A stretch of 64,000 bases of DNA. It comes from Roseomonas sp. E05 (GTDB lineage Bacteria > Pseudomonadota > Alphaproteobacteria > Acetobacterales > Acetobacteraceae). Positions 56,116-64,000 of the stretch are shown piece after piece. Where the stretch lies: contig NZ_JASIRT010000011.1 in the NCBI RefSeq assembly GCF_030063475.1, forward strand, positions 102,251 through 166,250, in the 5' to 3' direction. Below the pieces are notes generated by a model, which made no database searches, was not told the origin of the DNA, and saw only the letters and a program-made list of their open reading frames with translations. Position numbers and translations under genes: made by a program. Position 1 is the first letter of the stretch, and each line of letters starts with the position of its first letter.

Positions 56116-57723
56116 ATGCCGGTGATCGAATCCGCCCTCGACCTCCGCTCCGACGAGAGCCGCGCCAATGCGGAGGCCATGCGCGCCCTGGTCCAGGACC
56201 TGCGAACCACCGCCGAGCGCGTGCGGCTCGGCGGTGGGGAGGCGGCGCGCGAGCGGCACCTCGCACGCGGCAAGCTGCTGCCGCGCGACCGCATCCGCGC
56301 GCTGATCGATCCTCTTTCGCCTTTCCTGGAGATCGGCCAGCTCGCGGCCCATGGCATGTACGGCGGCGAGGTCCCTTCGGCAGGGATCGTCACCGGCATC
56401 GGCCGGGTCGCCGGGCGCGAGTGCATGATCCTGGCCAACGACGCGACGGTGAAGGGCGACACCTACTTTCCGATGACGGTGCAGAAGCACCTGCGCGCGC
56501 AGGAGATCGCGCAGCAGAACCGCCTGCCCTGCATCTACCTGGTGGATTCGGGCGGTGCCAACCTGCCCAACCAGGACGAGGTCTTCCCGGGCCGCGACCA
56601 TTTCGGGCGGATCTTCTTCAACCAGGCCAATATGTCGGCGCAGGGCATCGCGCAGATCGCGGTGGTGATGGGCTCCTGCACCGCCGGCGGCGCCTATGTC
56701 CCGGCAATGTGCGACGAGAGCATCATCGTCCGCAACCAGGGCACCATCTTCCTGGCCGGTCCACCGCTGGTGAAGGCGGCGACGGGCGAGATCGTCTCCG
56801 CCGAGGAGCTGGGCGGCGCCGATGTGCATAGCCGCATTTCGGGCGTCACCGACCACTATGCGGAGAACGATGCGCATGCCCTCGGCATTGCCCGTCAGGT
56901 GGTGGCGAGCCTGAACGCGGTGAAGCGGCCGGCAATCGAACTGCGTCAGCCCATTCCGCCGCGCCACGCAGCCAATGGGCTTTACGCCGCCGTGCCTGCG
57001 AGCCTTCGCACGCCCTACGATGTGCGCGAGGTGATCGCCCGCATCGTGGACGACAGCGCCTTCGACGAGTTCAAGCACCTCTATGGGCCGACGCTGGTCT
57101 GCGGTTTCGCGCATGTGTGGGGCTATCCGGTCGGGGTTGTCGCCAACAACGGCATCCTGTTCTCGGAGAGCGCCCAGAAGGGCGCGCATTTCATCGAGCT
57201 CTGCGCCCAGCGCGGAGTGCCGCTCGTGTTCCTCCAGAACATCACCGGCTTCATGGTGGGTCGGAAATACGAGGCAGGCGGCATCGCCAAGGATGGGGCG
57301 AAGATGGTCACCGCCGCTGCCACCGCCGCCGTGCCGAAATTCACGGTCATTATCAGCGGCTCCTTCGGGGCGGGAAACTACGGCATGTGCGGGCGAGCCT
57401 ATTCGCCGCGCTTTCTCTGGATGTGGCCCAATGCACGCATCGGCGTCATGGGCGGTGAACAGGCCGCCTCGGTGCTCGCGACGGTGCGGCGCGACGGCAT
57501 CGAGACACGTGGCGGAAGCTGGTCGGCCGAGGAGGAGGAGGCATTCAAGGTGCCGATCCGCGAGCAGTATGAGGTGCAGGGCCACCCCTACTACGCGAGC
57601 GCCCGCCTCTGGGGTGATGGCGTGATCGACCCCGCCGATACCCGCCGCGTGCTTGCGCTCGGCCTCTCGGCCGCGCTCAACGCGCCGGTCCCGCCGACGC
57701 ATTTCGGCCTCTTCCGGATGTAG
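56116..57723 (+). CDS. mccB: Methylcrotonyl-CoA carboxylase beta subunit
   Basis: A 535-residue carboxyltransferase that moves CO2 from biotin to 3-methylcrotonyl-CoA in leucine breakdown. [59 protein letters not shown] and [23 protein letters not shown] are standard MCC-beta segments, and length is normal. It starts directly after the isovaleryl-CoA dehydrogenase stop. It is the only intact gene of this cluster and has no functional alpha subunit next to it. Confidence 0.95.
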   Translation: MPVIESALDLRSDESRANAEAMRALVQDLRTTAERVRLGGGEAARERHLARGKLLPRDRIRALIDPLSPFLEIGQLAAHGMYGGEVPSAGIVTGIGRVAGRECMILANDATVKGDTYFPMTVQKHLRAQEIAQQNRLPCIYLVDSGGANLPNQDEVFPGRDHFGRIFFNQANMSAQGIAQIAVVMGSCTAGGAYVPAMCDESIIVRNQGTIFLAGPPLVKAATGEIVSAEELGGADVHSRISGVTDHYAENDAHALGIARQVVASLNAVKRPAIELRQPIPPRHAANGLYAAVPASLRTPYDVREVIARIVDDSAFDEFKHLYGPTLVCGFAHVWGYPVGVVANNGILFSESAQKGAHFIELCAQRGVPLVFLQNITGFMVGRKYEAGGIAKDGAKMVTAAATAAVPKFTVIISGSFGAGNYGMCGRAYSPRFLWMWPNARIGVMGGEQAASVLATVRRDGIETRGGSWSAEEEEAFKVPIREQYEVQGHPYYASARLWGDGVIDPADTRRVLALGLSAALNAPVPPTHFGLFRM

Positions 57724-57827
57724 GGGAAGCACCATGCGAGCAGGCGCACTCCTGGAGACGGTGGATTCCGCGCCTGGGGAGGAACCAAGGCGACGCACGG
57801 TGCGGCGTCAGGGCTGAGGGGGCCGGC

Positions 57828-59845
57828 ATGTTCCGCAAGATCCTGATCGCCAACCGCGGCGAGATCGCCTGCCGCGTCATCGCCACCGCGCGGCGGCTTG
57901 GCATCGCGACGGTCGCTATCTATTCCGAGGCGGATGCCGGCGCGCGGCATACAAGGCTCGCCGACGAGGCCTGGCCCATCGGCCCGGCGCCGGCGCGCGA
58001 GAGTTACCTCGCCGCCGCGGGGATCCTTGAGGTCGCTCGCCGGTCCGCAGCGGAGGCGATCCATCCGGGATATGGCTTCCTGTCGGAAAACGCGGATTTC
58101 GCGCAGGCCTGCGGCGCAGCGGGGGTGGTGTTCATCGGCCCGCCGGCGGCGGCGATCCGGGCCATGGGCTCCAAGGCAGAGCCAGGGCGCTGATGGATCG
58201 CTCTGGCGTGCCGCTGGTTCCGGGCTACCATGGTGCGGCGCAGGACCTCACCACATTGGAGGATGCCGCCGCGCGGATCGGCTACCCCGTGCTGGTCAAG
58301 GCCTCTGCCGGCGGTGGTGGCAAAGGTATGCGCGTGGTCGAGCGGCCGGGCGACCTGGAGGCTGCAATCGAAGGCGCCAGGCGCGAGGCCATGGCCGCCT
58401 TTGGGGATGACCGCCTGCTGGTCGAGAAATACCTGACAGGACCGCGGCACATCGAGATCCAGGTCTTTGCCGATACCCATGGCGATTGCGTCTCGCTGTT
58501 CGAACGCGACTGCTCAATCCAGCGCCGGCACCAGAAGGTCATTGAGGAGGCGCCGGCGCCGCGCAATGGGCGAGGCCGCGGTCGCGGTGGCGCGCGCCGT
58601 GGGCTATGTCGGCGCCGGAACGGTGGAGTTCATCGCGGAGGGCGAGGCCTTCTACTTCATGGAGATGAACACCCGCCTGCAGGTGGAGCACCCCGTCACC
58701 GAGATGGTCACCGGCCAGGATTTGGTCGAGTGGCAGCTCCGCGTCGCCGCCGGCGAGCCTCTGCCCCTGGCCGGGGACCGTCTTGCGATCCACGGCCATG
58801 CTGTCGAGGCGCGTATCTATGCCGAGGATCCCTGGCGCGACTTCCTGCCCTCCACCGGAACCCTCGCGCATCTGCGTCAGCCGCGCGAGGTCCCAGGCCG
58901 CGTACGGGTGGACACCGGCGTGCGCGAGGGCGACGTGATCACCTCCCACTATGACCCGATGCTGGCCAAGCTCATCGTCTGGGGCGAGAACCGGGCCACC
59001 GCGTTGCGTCACCTCGGCGTTGCCCTGGCCAAGCACGAGGTGGCCGGCCTGCGGACCAACCTCGATCTGCTACGCGCTATTGCGGAGCATCCCGCCTTCG
59101 CGGCAGCCAGGTTCGACACCGGCTTCATCGCCCGCCACGCGGCCGAACTGCTGCCCCCGACAACGTCAGAGCGTGGCGCGGCGGCGGACGATCCCGCAAT
59201 CTGGGCCGCGGCCGCGCTGACCATGCTGCATGACCGGCGCACCATGGCCGAAGCCGCCGCGGGGGCCAGCGGTGATCCCTGGTCGCCCTGGGCCAACGCA
59301 GATGCCTGGCGCATGAACGGCGACGGCTACCAGGACCTGCGCTTCCGCCGCAGCGGCGGCGATGCCACTCCCGTCATGCTGCGTGCCCATCCCCTGCCCG
59401 ATGGACGCTTCCGCCTTGGCCTCCCCAGCGGGAGCGTGCTCGCCAGCCTTGCCGAGGACGCGGCCGGCCCGCTGCCCGAACTCGACGGCGTCTCGCGCCG
59501 GTTGAGCGTGGCGCGGCGCGGCGCGGCGCGGAGCTGACGGTCATCCTCGCCGGCCGCAACCACGTGCTGGTGCACGAAGACCCGCTGGCCCCGCCGCGCA
59601 CCGAGGCCGCGGGAAGCGAGCGTGTCATCGCGCCGGTGCCGGGCCGCCTTGCGCGCGTACTGGTCCGGCCCGGCGAAGCGGTGGCGAGGAGCGCGCCGTT
59701 GGTGGTGATCGAGGCCATGAAGATGGAGATCACCCTCCGCGCGCCGATGGACGGCACCGTCAGGCTGGTCCGCCATGCCGTGGGCGACATGGTCGAGGAG
59801 GGTACCGAGCTGGTGGCCTTCGCGACGGAGGCGACCTCGGCGTGA
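57828..59845 (+). pseudogene. mccA: Methylcrotonyl-CoA carboxylase alpha subunit, three lesions
   Basis: A biotin carboxylase/carrier gene split over four frames. It opens with [22 protein letters not shown]. Lesion 1, near 58182: GSKAE is followed by PGR-stop, whereas the next frame gives [14 protein letters not shown] (one base lost). Lesion 2, near 58558: IEEAPAP jumps frame to [20 protein letters not shown], with about eight codons also missing. Lesion 3, at 59509-59531: four GGCGC units end the frame before ELTVILAGRNH. The biotin site EAMKME is intact near the 3' end. The ATP-grasp motif [11 protein letters not shown] also survives. Confidence 0.88.
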
Positions 59846-60053
59846 TCAACGTCACCCATGGCGGTATCTACCTCATGGCTAGCGCCTTTCTCTCGCTCAT
59901 GGGCCTGTTGCTGGCCACCTCCGGCGGAATGCCGGACAGGGCAGCAGCTTCTCTCCCCCGGCGGGCCGCTGCGGGAGCGCACCACCAGCATCAGCACCGC
60001 CACCGCGGCGAGGCCCAGCTGACGGATCGCCGGCTGAGCCGGGTGCCGGCCGC

Positions 60054-61661
60054 TCAGGCCGCCATGGCCATGCCATCGCGCTGCGGATCGGCGCCGCCGG
60101 TGCAGTGCCCGCCCCGGATCAGCAGCCCGTGCGGTGCGCCGAAGGCGTAGCTCTGATAGGAGCGGGCGACCGGATAGCCCATCTCCGTCAGCGCCTGCGT
60201 GACGCCGTGCGGGATGCGGTTGGCGACGTCGATCGTGTCACTCAGCGCGACGATGCGCGGCGCCGCGATGGCCTCGGCCATGCTCATGCCAAAGTCCACG
60301 ACATTGCTGATCGCCTGCGCCAGAGCCGGCACGATGTAGGTGCCGCCCGGCGCACCGAGCACCATGCAGGGCGCCGCATCCTCGAAGAGCATGGTGGGCG
60401 CCATGGCGCTGCCGCGGCTCTTGCCCGGCGCGATGGAGGCGGCGCGGCCCGGGCGCGGGTCGAAGCCGCTCATGCAGCCATTGTACATGAAGCCCAGGCC
60501 CGGGGTGATGACGCCAGAGGGGATGCCCAGCGTATGGGTCAGCGAGACGGCGTTGCCCTCCGCATCCACCACGCAGACGACGGTGGTGTCGGGCGGGTCC
60601 TTCGGCTCGCCGGCGCGCGGCACGCTGGCCTTCTCGCCGGCGCGGATGCGCGCCGCCAGCGCCGCCGCGTGTTCGCTGGAAAGCAGCCGGTCCAGTGGCA
60701 CATCGACGAAGTCCGGATCACCCATATGAGCGTCCTTGTCGATGGTCATCCACTTCATCGCCTCGGCCAGGACGCGAAGGTGCTCGGGGCCATTGTGCTC
60801 CAGCGCGGCGAGGTCGAACTGGCCGAGGATGTGCAGCAGCTCGATCAGCGATCCGCCGCCGGCCGGCGGCGGATTGGAGGCGACGCGCAGGCCACGATAC
60901 ACGCCCCAGCAGGGCGCCTTCTCGCGCACGCGATAGGCGGCGAGATCCTCCAGCGTGATGCCACCGCCTTGCGCCGCCATGTCGGCGGCGATCGCGCGGG
61001 CGATCTCGCCGCGGTAGAAGGTCTCTGCGCCGCCCTCGGCAATGCGTTCCAGCGTGTGCTTCATGTCCGGGTTGTGCAGCACGTCGCCGGGGCGCTTCAG
61101 CGTGCCGTTGGCGCGGAAATAGACCTGCCGGCCGGTCTCGCTGAAGCGCAGCTTGTCCTCGACGTTCACCTGGCCATCGCCGCCATGGTCGATGGCCCAG
61201 TAGTAGTGCATATAGGGCCGCACCATGACGCCGCGCCGCGCCTGCTCGATGGCCGGCCGCATTACCGGGCGCAGCGGCATGGTACCGAAGCGCGAGAGGG
61301 CCTCGGTGTAGCCGGCGACATTGCCCGGCGTGCCGACCGAGCCGTAGCCGATGTCGTTCGACTGGTCCTTGAGGAGGAAGACGAAGCCGTCGCGCGACTG
61401 CCCGATGAATTTGTCTGCCCACATCTCCGGCGTGGCGGAGAGCGGTGCGCGGGCGAAGAACTCCAGCACCGTGTGCACGCCGCGCTTCGGCATGCAGATC
61501 TGCATCGCACCGAAGCCGCCGATGCCGCACATCTGCGGATCGACCACGCCCTGGCTGAAGGCGCAGGCAATGGCGGCATCCACCGCATTGCCGCCCTGGC
61601 GCAGCATCTCGACCCCGGCCTCGGTCGCCTCCGGCTGCGCCGCCACCACCATGCCCCGCAT
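60054..61661 (-). CDS. Gamma-glutamyltransferase family protein
   Basis: A 535-residue Ntn-hydrolase. The large-subunit part has AAQPEATEAGVEMLRQGGNAVDAAIA and DPQMCGIGGFG. Autoprocessing is expected before the Thr of DTTVVCVVDAEGNAVSLTHTLG, which becomes the small-subunit N-terminal nucleophile. GSAMAPTMLF and VLGAPGGTYIVPALAQAI follow. No export signal is apparent at the chosen ATG (61661), so it resembles cytoplasmic or atypical GGT-like enzymes. It could cleave glutathione or other gamma-glutamyl compounds. It is followed by a binding-protein pseudogene, perhaps once a peptide importer. Confidence 0.9.
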   Translation of the reverse strand: MRGMVVAAQPEATEAGVEMLRQGGNAVDAAIACAFSQGVVDPQMCGIGGFGAMQICMPKRGVHTVLEFFARAPLSATPEMWADKFIGQSRDGFVFLLKDQSNDIGYGSVGTPGNVAGYTEALSRFGTMPLRPVMRPAIEQARRGVMVRPYMHYYWAIDHGGDGQVNVEDKLRFSETGRQVYFRANGTLKRPGDVLHNPDMKHTLERIAEGGAETFYRGEIARAIAADMAAQGGGITLEDLAAYRVREKAPCWGVYRGLRVASNPPPAGGGSLIELLHILGQFDLAALEHNGPEHLRVLAEAMKWMTIDKDAHMGDPDFVDVPLDRLLSSEHAAALAARIRAGEKASVPRAGEPKDPPDTTVVCVVDAEGNAVSLTHTLGIPSGVITPGLGFMYNGCMSGFDPRPGRAASIAPGKSRGSAMAPTMLFEDAAPCMVLGAPGGTYIVPALAQAISNVVDFGMSMAEAIAAPRIVALSDTIDVANRIPHGVTQALTEMGYPVARSYQSYAFGAPHGLLIRGGHCTGGADPQRDGMAMAA

Positions 61662-61678
61662 CGCGCGACTCCTTCTGC

Positions 61679-62154
61679 TCAGTTCGGTGTGATGCCGGAA
61701 GCCTGGATCACCGGCACCCAGGCTGCAACTTCCTGTATCGGGATGATCGGCACTTCCGCCATGGTCTTTTCCGCCGCCTCGATCAGCGGCGCCTCGCGCG
61801 CCACCTCGTCCACTGTGGAGGTGGCGGGATCGACCACCTCCACCCGCTCGACAGCGCGCAGGAAGCCCTCGAAGCCACCGAGGCTGTTCGACACGTTGCG
61901 TGCGCACTCAAAGGTGAAGACCACGCCATCGGCAGTAAAGTCGCCGCCATCGTGGAACTTGACGTCCGGACACAGCTTGAACTCCCCTAGCGTATCGGAG
62001 AGTGGCTTCCGTTCCGTTGCCAGGCCGGAAACCAGGCGGCCGCCCGGCAGACGGCTGATCAGCCGCTCGAACATGTGCATGGCCACCCTATGGTTCGGCA
62101 CCGGGTGGCGGGAATGCGGGTCGATGGTGGTGAAGGCGCCGCCCAGTCCGAGCG
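61679..62154 (-). pseudogene. Family 5 ABC binding protein with large internal deletion
   Basis: GLGGAFTTIDPHSRHPVPNH, then AMHMFERLI, is the start of a mature DppA-like protein; LCPDVKFHDGGDFTADGVVFTFE follows normally. After VERVEVVDPAT the sequence jumps to EAPLIEAAEKTMAEVPIIPI, which is the C-terminus. About 350 residues are missing in frame, as is the signal peptide. It lies 17 bases upstream of the gamma-glutamyltransferase gene on the same strand. Confidence 0.75.
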
Positions 62155-62250
62155 GATCCGTCCGGTCTCGACGAGGCGCCGCTCGATGGCCAAGCGCTCC
62201 TCGACCGGCGGAATCACCTGCTGGGTATCGGCTTCCGCGTCATCCGCCAT
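62151..62250 (-). pseudogene. DUF2382 (YsnF/AvaK) protein, N-terminal fragment
   Basis: From the ATG at 62250: ADDAEADTQQVIPPVEERLA followed by IERRLVETGRIR. This is the beginning of the DUF2382 stress-protein domain (IPVVEERL…R.VE.G.VR). It ends abruptly at a CGGATCCG junction with the binding-protein remnant, so two unrelated genes were fused by deletion. Confidence 0.5.
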
Positions 62251-62462
62251 GCTGGGACACCGCTGGTTCGGGCATGGAGCCGGCGGCCCGAGCGGGTTAC
62301 CCGGATGGGTCGCTGGTTCGACATCTGTCCACCGGGGCGGTGGCCGACCGGCCCCGCAGGCAGGCGGCAAAGGCGCATAGTCCCTATGCGGAAATGCGGC
62401 GCCTCTCCCGCGAGCCGGGCGGCGTTAGGTCTCTGACCGGTTCACCTCTGAAAGGTACACCC

Positions 62463-63377
62463 ATGCCATCCGACATGACGGGCGCGGTCCGCAGCGCGAC
62501 GGCCCTGCCCGAAGGCGGCCCGGCACTGCCGCCGCGCATCTCCTGGGGCGCGGTCATCGCGGGCAGCCTCATCGCCGCGGCACTCGCGGCCACGCTCAAC
62601 ATTCTAGGCGTTGCGATCGGCGCGACCACGGTGGACGCCGTTGCCCATGCCACGCCGGACGCAGCCCCCATGGGCATTGGCGCTGCGGTCTGGCTCATCA
62701 TCGCCAACACGCTCGCCTTGGCCGTGGGTGGCTACACTGCGGCCCGGCTATCCGGGACTGCCGATAACACGGACAGCATCCTGCACGGCCTCGCGGTCTG
62801 GGCCGTCGCCTTCCTGGTTTCCGCCGTGCTGGTCGGCAACCTGCTTGCGGGTCTCGCCTCCACAGTATCCGGTGCGGTCGGCAATGTGGCCGGAGGCGCT
62901 GCCTCCGCGGTGTCCAACGCCGCCAAACAGGCGGTGCCCGATGCCTCGCCATCCGCTCTGATCGATCGCGCGCGGGACACGCTACGCGGCACCGGTGGCG
63001 ATCCGCAGAGCATGACCAGCGAGCAGCGCAGCACGGAGATCACCTCCCTGCTCGGACGTCGCATTGCTCGCGGCAGCTTTCCCGGTGAGGAGCGTGCCCG
63101 GCTGGACGCGCTGGTTGCGGCCGAGTTCGGCATTCCTCCGGAGGAAGCCTCACGGCGTGTCCAGGCGATGGAGGCTGAGGCGCAGCGCACGGCAGAGGAG
63201 GCCGCCACCCGCGCCCGCCAAGCTGCCGACGCCACGGCGCGTGCGACCTCGATCGGCGCCTATGGCACCGTTGCGGCGCTGCTGCTCGGTGCGCTGGCGG
63301 CGGTGCTGGGCGCCCGCCGCGGCACTCGCGACCAGATCGGCTTTGTGACACGTGGGCTGGGCCGGCGCCAGGCCTGA
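62463..63377 (+). CDS. Hypothetical membrane protein with coiled helical insert
   Basis: A 304-residue protein. Helices: WGAVIAGSLIAAALAATLNIL, then IGAAVWLIIANTLALAVGGYTAA, a glycine/alanine-rich AVWAVAFLVSAVLVGNLLAG stretch, a ~100-residue soluble part with a heptad-like RRVQAMEAEAQRTAEEAATRARQ segment, and a last helix TVAALLLGALAAVLGAR before an RR-rich tail. This layout is common in alphaproteobacterial proteins found near CsbD, DUF2382 and similar envelope-stress genes; function unknown. The ATG at 62463 is preceded by GAAAGG. Confidence 0.75.
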   Translation: MPSDMTGAVRSATALPEGGPALPPRISWGAVIAGSLIAAALAATLNILGVAIGATTVDAVAHATPDAAPMGIGAAVWLIIANTLALAVGGYTAARLSGTADNTDSILHGLAVWAVAFLVSAVLVGNLLAGLASTVSGAVGNVAGGAASAVSNAAKQAVPDASPSALIDRARDTLRGTGGDPQSMTSEQRSTEITSLLGRRIARGSFPGEERARLDALVAAEFGIPPEEASRRVQAMEAEAQRTAEEAATRARQAADATARATSIGAYGTVAALLLGALAAVLGARRGTRDQIGFVTRGLGRRQA

Positions 63378-63483
63378 CGTCGGCGCGGCCGTGGTCCCCC
63401 TCCCGCTCGGGGACCACGGCAAGTGCCGCCTCTACCCGGCCCTCAACCTGGCTGCCTTTCAAACCGGACAAGGAACGAAACCG

Positions 63484-63693
63484 ATGGACCTGGACAATAC
63501 GGATACTGCCCTGGTGGCGCGGCTGGCACCCCGCCTGCGCGCCCTGCATGAGGCAAACGGCGACGACTGGGCGGGCATGGCGCGGGATGCCCTGGCCTTG
63601 CTGCGGGAGACCCACCGGGTCGATCCGCGGGACAGTTCCGGTGCCGGCCCTTCCGGCACGGACACCCCCGACATTCCGCGCGAGGACGACTGA
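63484..63693 (+). CDS. Small acidic hypothetical protein (69 aa)
   Basis: The product begins DLDNTDTALVARLAPRLRAL, then ALHEANGDDWAGMARDALALLRE and a polar Ser/Asp/Pro-rich tail. AAGGAACG precedes the ATG at 63484. No family is recognised. It follows the membrane-protein gene by about 105 bases in the same direction. Confidence 0.6.
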   Translation: MDLDNTDTALVARLAPRLRALHEANGDDWAGMARDALALLRETHRVDPRDSSGAGPSGTDTPDIPREDD

Positions 63694-63704
63694 TACCGCC
63701 GAGT

Positions 63705-64000
63705 CTATGAGCTGACTTGCGGCACCCAGGGATAGCTGGTGAGGGAGCGGAGGCGGTCTGGAGTGAGCCTGCGCCATGCTTCGCAGGCGGCATCCCGCAC
63801 GGCGTGATAGTCAGCGTGGAGGCGGTGGCTGAGGAAGCGCTCCCGCCGGTAGAGCCAGACGCGTTCGACCGGATTCAGCTACGGACTGTAGGGTGGCAGC
63901 GGCACCAGGGTGATGCTGTCGGGCACGACGAGGTCGCGGCTGCCGTGCCAGCCTGCGCCGTCCAGCACCAGCGCGGCGTGAGTGTCGGGCGCGAGGTTGG
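63705..64000 (-). mobile_element. IS630-type transposase, C-terminal part with in-frame TAG (continues beyond window)
   Basis: The minus strand encodes LVLDGAGWHGSRDL (the second catalytic Asp region) and ITLVPLPPYSP-stop-LNPVERVWLYRRERFLSHR, the LNPVE box with the catalytic Glu. In intact relatives the position of the stop is Glu (SPELNPVE), so GAG became TAG at 63881-63879. The frame ends at the natural stop at 63705. The 5' part lies outside the window. The copy is presumably inactive. Confidence 0.8.

Noticed and set aside
54811..57798. A 995-codon open frame on the minus strand over the leucine cluster
   Set aside because: Antisense artefact; its product is His/Arg-rich with no domain, and the plus strand carries clear enzyme motifs.
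59842..59952. Possible LivH-type permease start (INVTHGGIYLMASAFLSLMG) overlapping the mccA stop by GTGA
   Set aside because: The NVTHG segment resembles branched-chain amino acid permeases, but similarity ends after about 30 residues and the frame is not sustained; too short to call.
60105..63377. A 1,090-codon open frame on the plus strand
   Set aside because: Most of it is antisense to gamma-glutamyltransferase; only the last 304 codons, from the ATG at 62463, form a believable protein.
55858..63881. Genetic-code change (TAG as sense) based on two interrupted genes
   Set aside because: Both hosts are otherwise decaying genes (a broken pathway and a truncated transposase), and the two positions call for different amino acids, Tyr and Glu; nonsense mutation is the simpler reading.

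Overview
The window is a very GC-rich bacterial chromosomal segment with near-saturated G/C third codon positions. The abundance of Bug-family (tripartite tricarboxylate) solute-binding proteins, the alphaproteobacterial style of the EfeUOB, hemC-hemH and CarD genes, and a candidate alphaproteobacterial Fur box point to an alphaproteobacterium, most likely Acetobacteraceae of the Roseomonas type. This placement is inference from gene content; no rRNA or tRNA gene was seen.

Layout. 0-8.5 kb: two adjacent flavoprotein disulfide reductases, a CsbD-like stress protein, a CCA-adding/poly(A) polymerase-type enzyme, a PA0069-type radical SAM protein, a TIGR04283/TIGR04282 glycosyltransferase pair, an ArsR-type regulator, and small DUF1127, DUF3830 and CxxC proteins. 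8.9-14.2 kb: a four-gene ABC importer followed by a flavin-dependent monooxygenase. 14.2-18.1 kb: a 104-bp double-hairpin repeat, an orphan family 5 binding protein, an internally deleted IS5-like element, a decapitated PAS gene, and a phosphate transporter/DUF47 pair that both carry frameshifts. 18.2-24.4 kb: Nudix hydrolase, DUF4142 lipoprotein, acyltransferase 3, a nucleotide-sugar-type epimerase and a Bug protein.

24.5-33.5 kb is a coherent iron, peroxide and heme block: a candidate Fur box, efeU-efeO(cupredoxin)-efeB-efeO(M75), oxyR divergent from a catalase gene, then hemC-hemH. EfeUOB would import ferrous iron or recover it from heme, ferrochelatase would make heme, and catalase would use that heme under OxyR control. 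33.5-40.0 kb is a tightly packed minus-strand catabolic operon (amidohydrolase, two orphan Bug binding proteins, SDR, small dimeric-barrel protein, SMP-30 lactonase, carboxymuconolactone decarboxylase-like protein) led by an IclR regulator with a palindrome upstream. I regard it as the best candidate for an uncharacterised pathway. 41.0-47.6 kb holds a complete TctABC transporter and a complete TRAP transporter, separated by a Rieske remnant and preceded by a LysR remnant.

48-52.2 kb contains CarD, a cold-shock protein, several small hypotheticals and a haemolysin III protein. 52.9-59.9 kb is a leucine/isovalerate degradation cluster in decay: an indolepyruvate oxidoreductase gene with a large internal deletion, isovaleryl-CoA dehydrogenase with an in-frame TAG, an intact methylcrotonyl-CoA carboxylase beta gene, and an alpha gene broken in three places. 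60-64 kb carries gamma-glutamyltransferase, a chimeric pseudogene made from a DUF2382 start and a deleted family 5 binding protein, a four-helix membrane protein, and a truncated IS630-type transposase at the window edge. Gene decay is thus concentrated in two patches (16-18 kb and 53-64 kb), each with an IS remnant.
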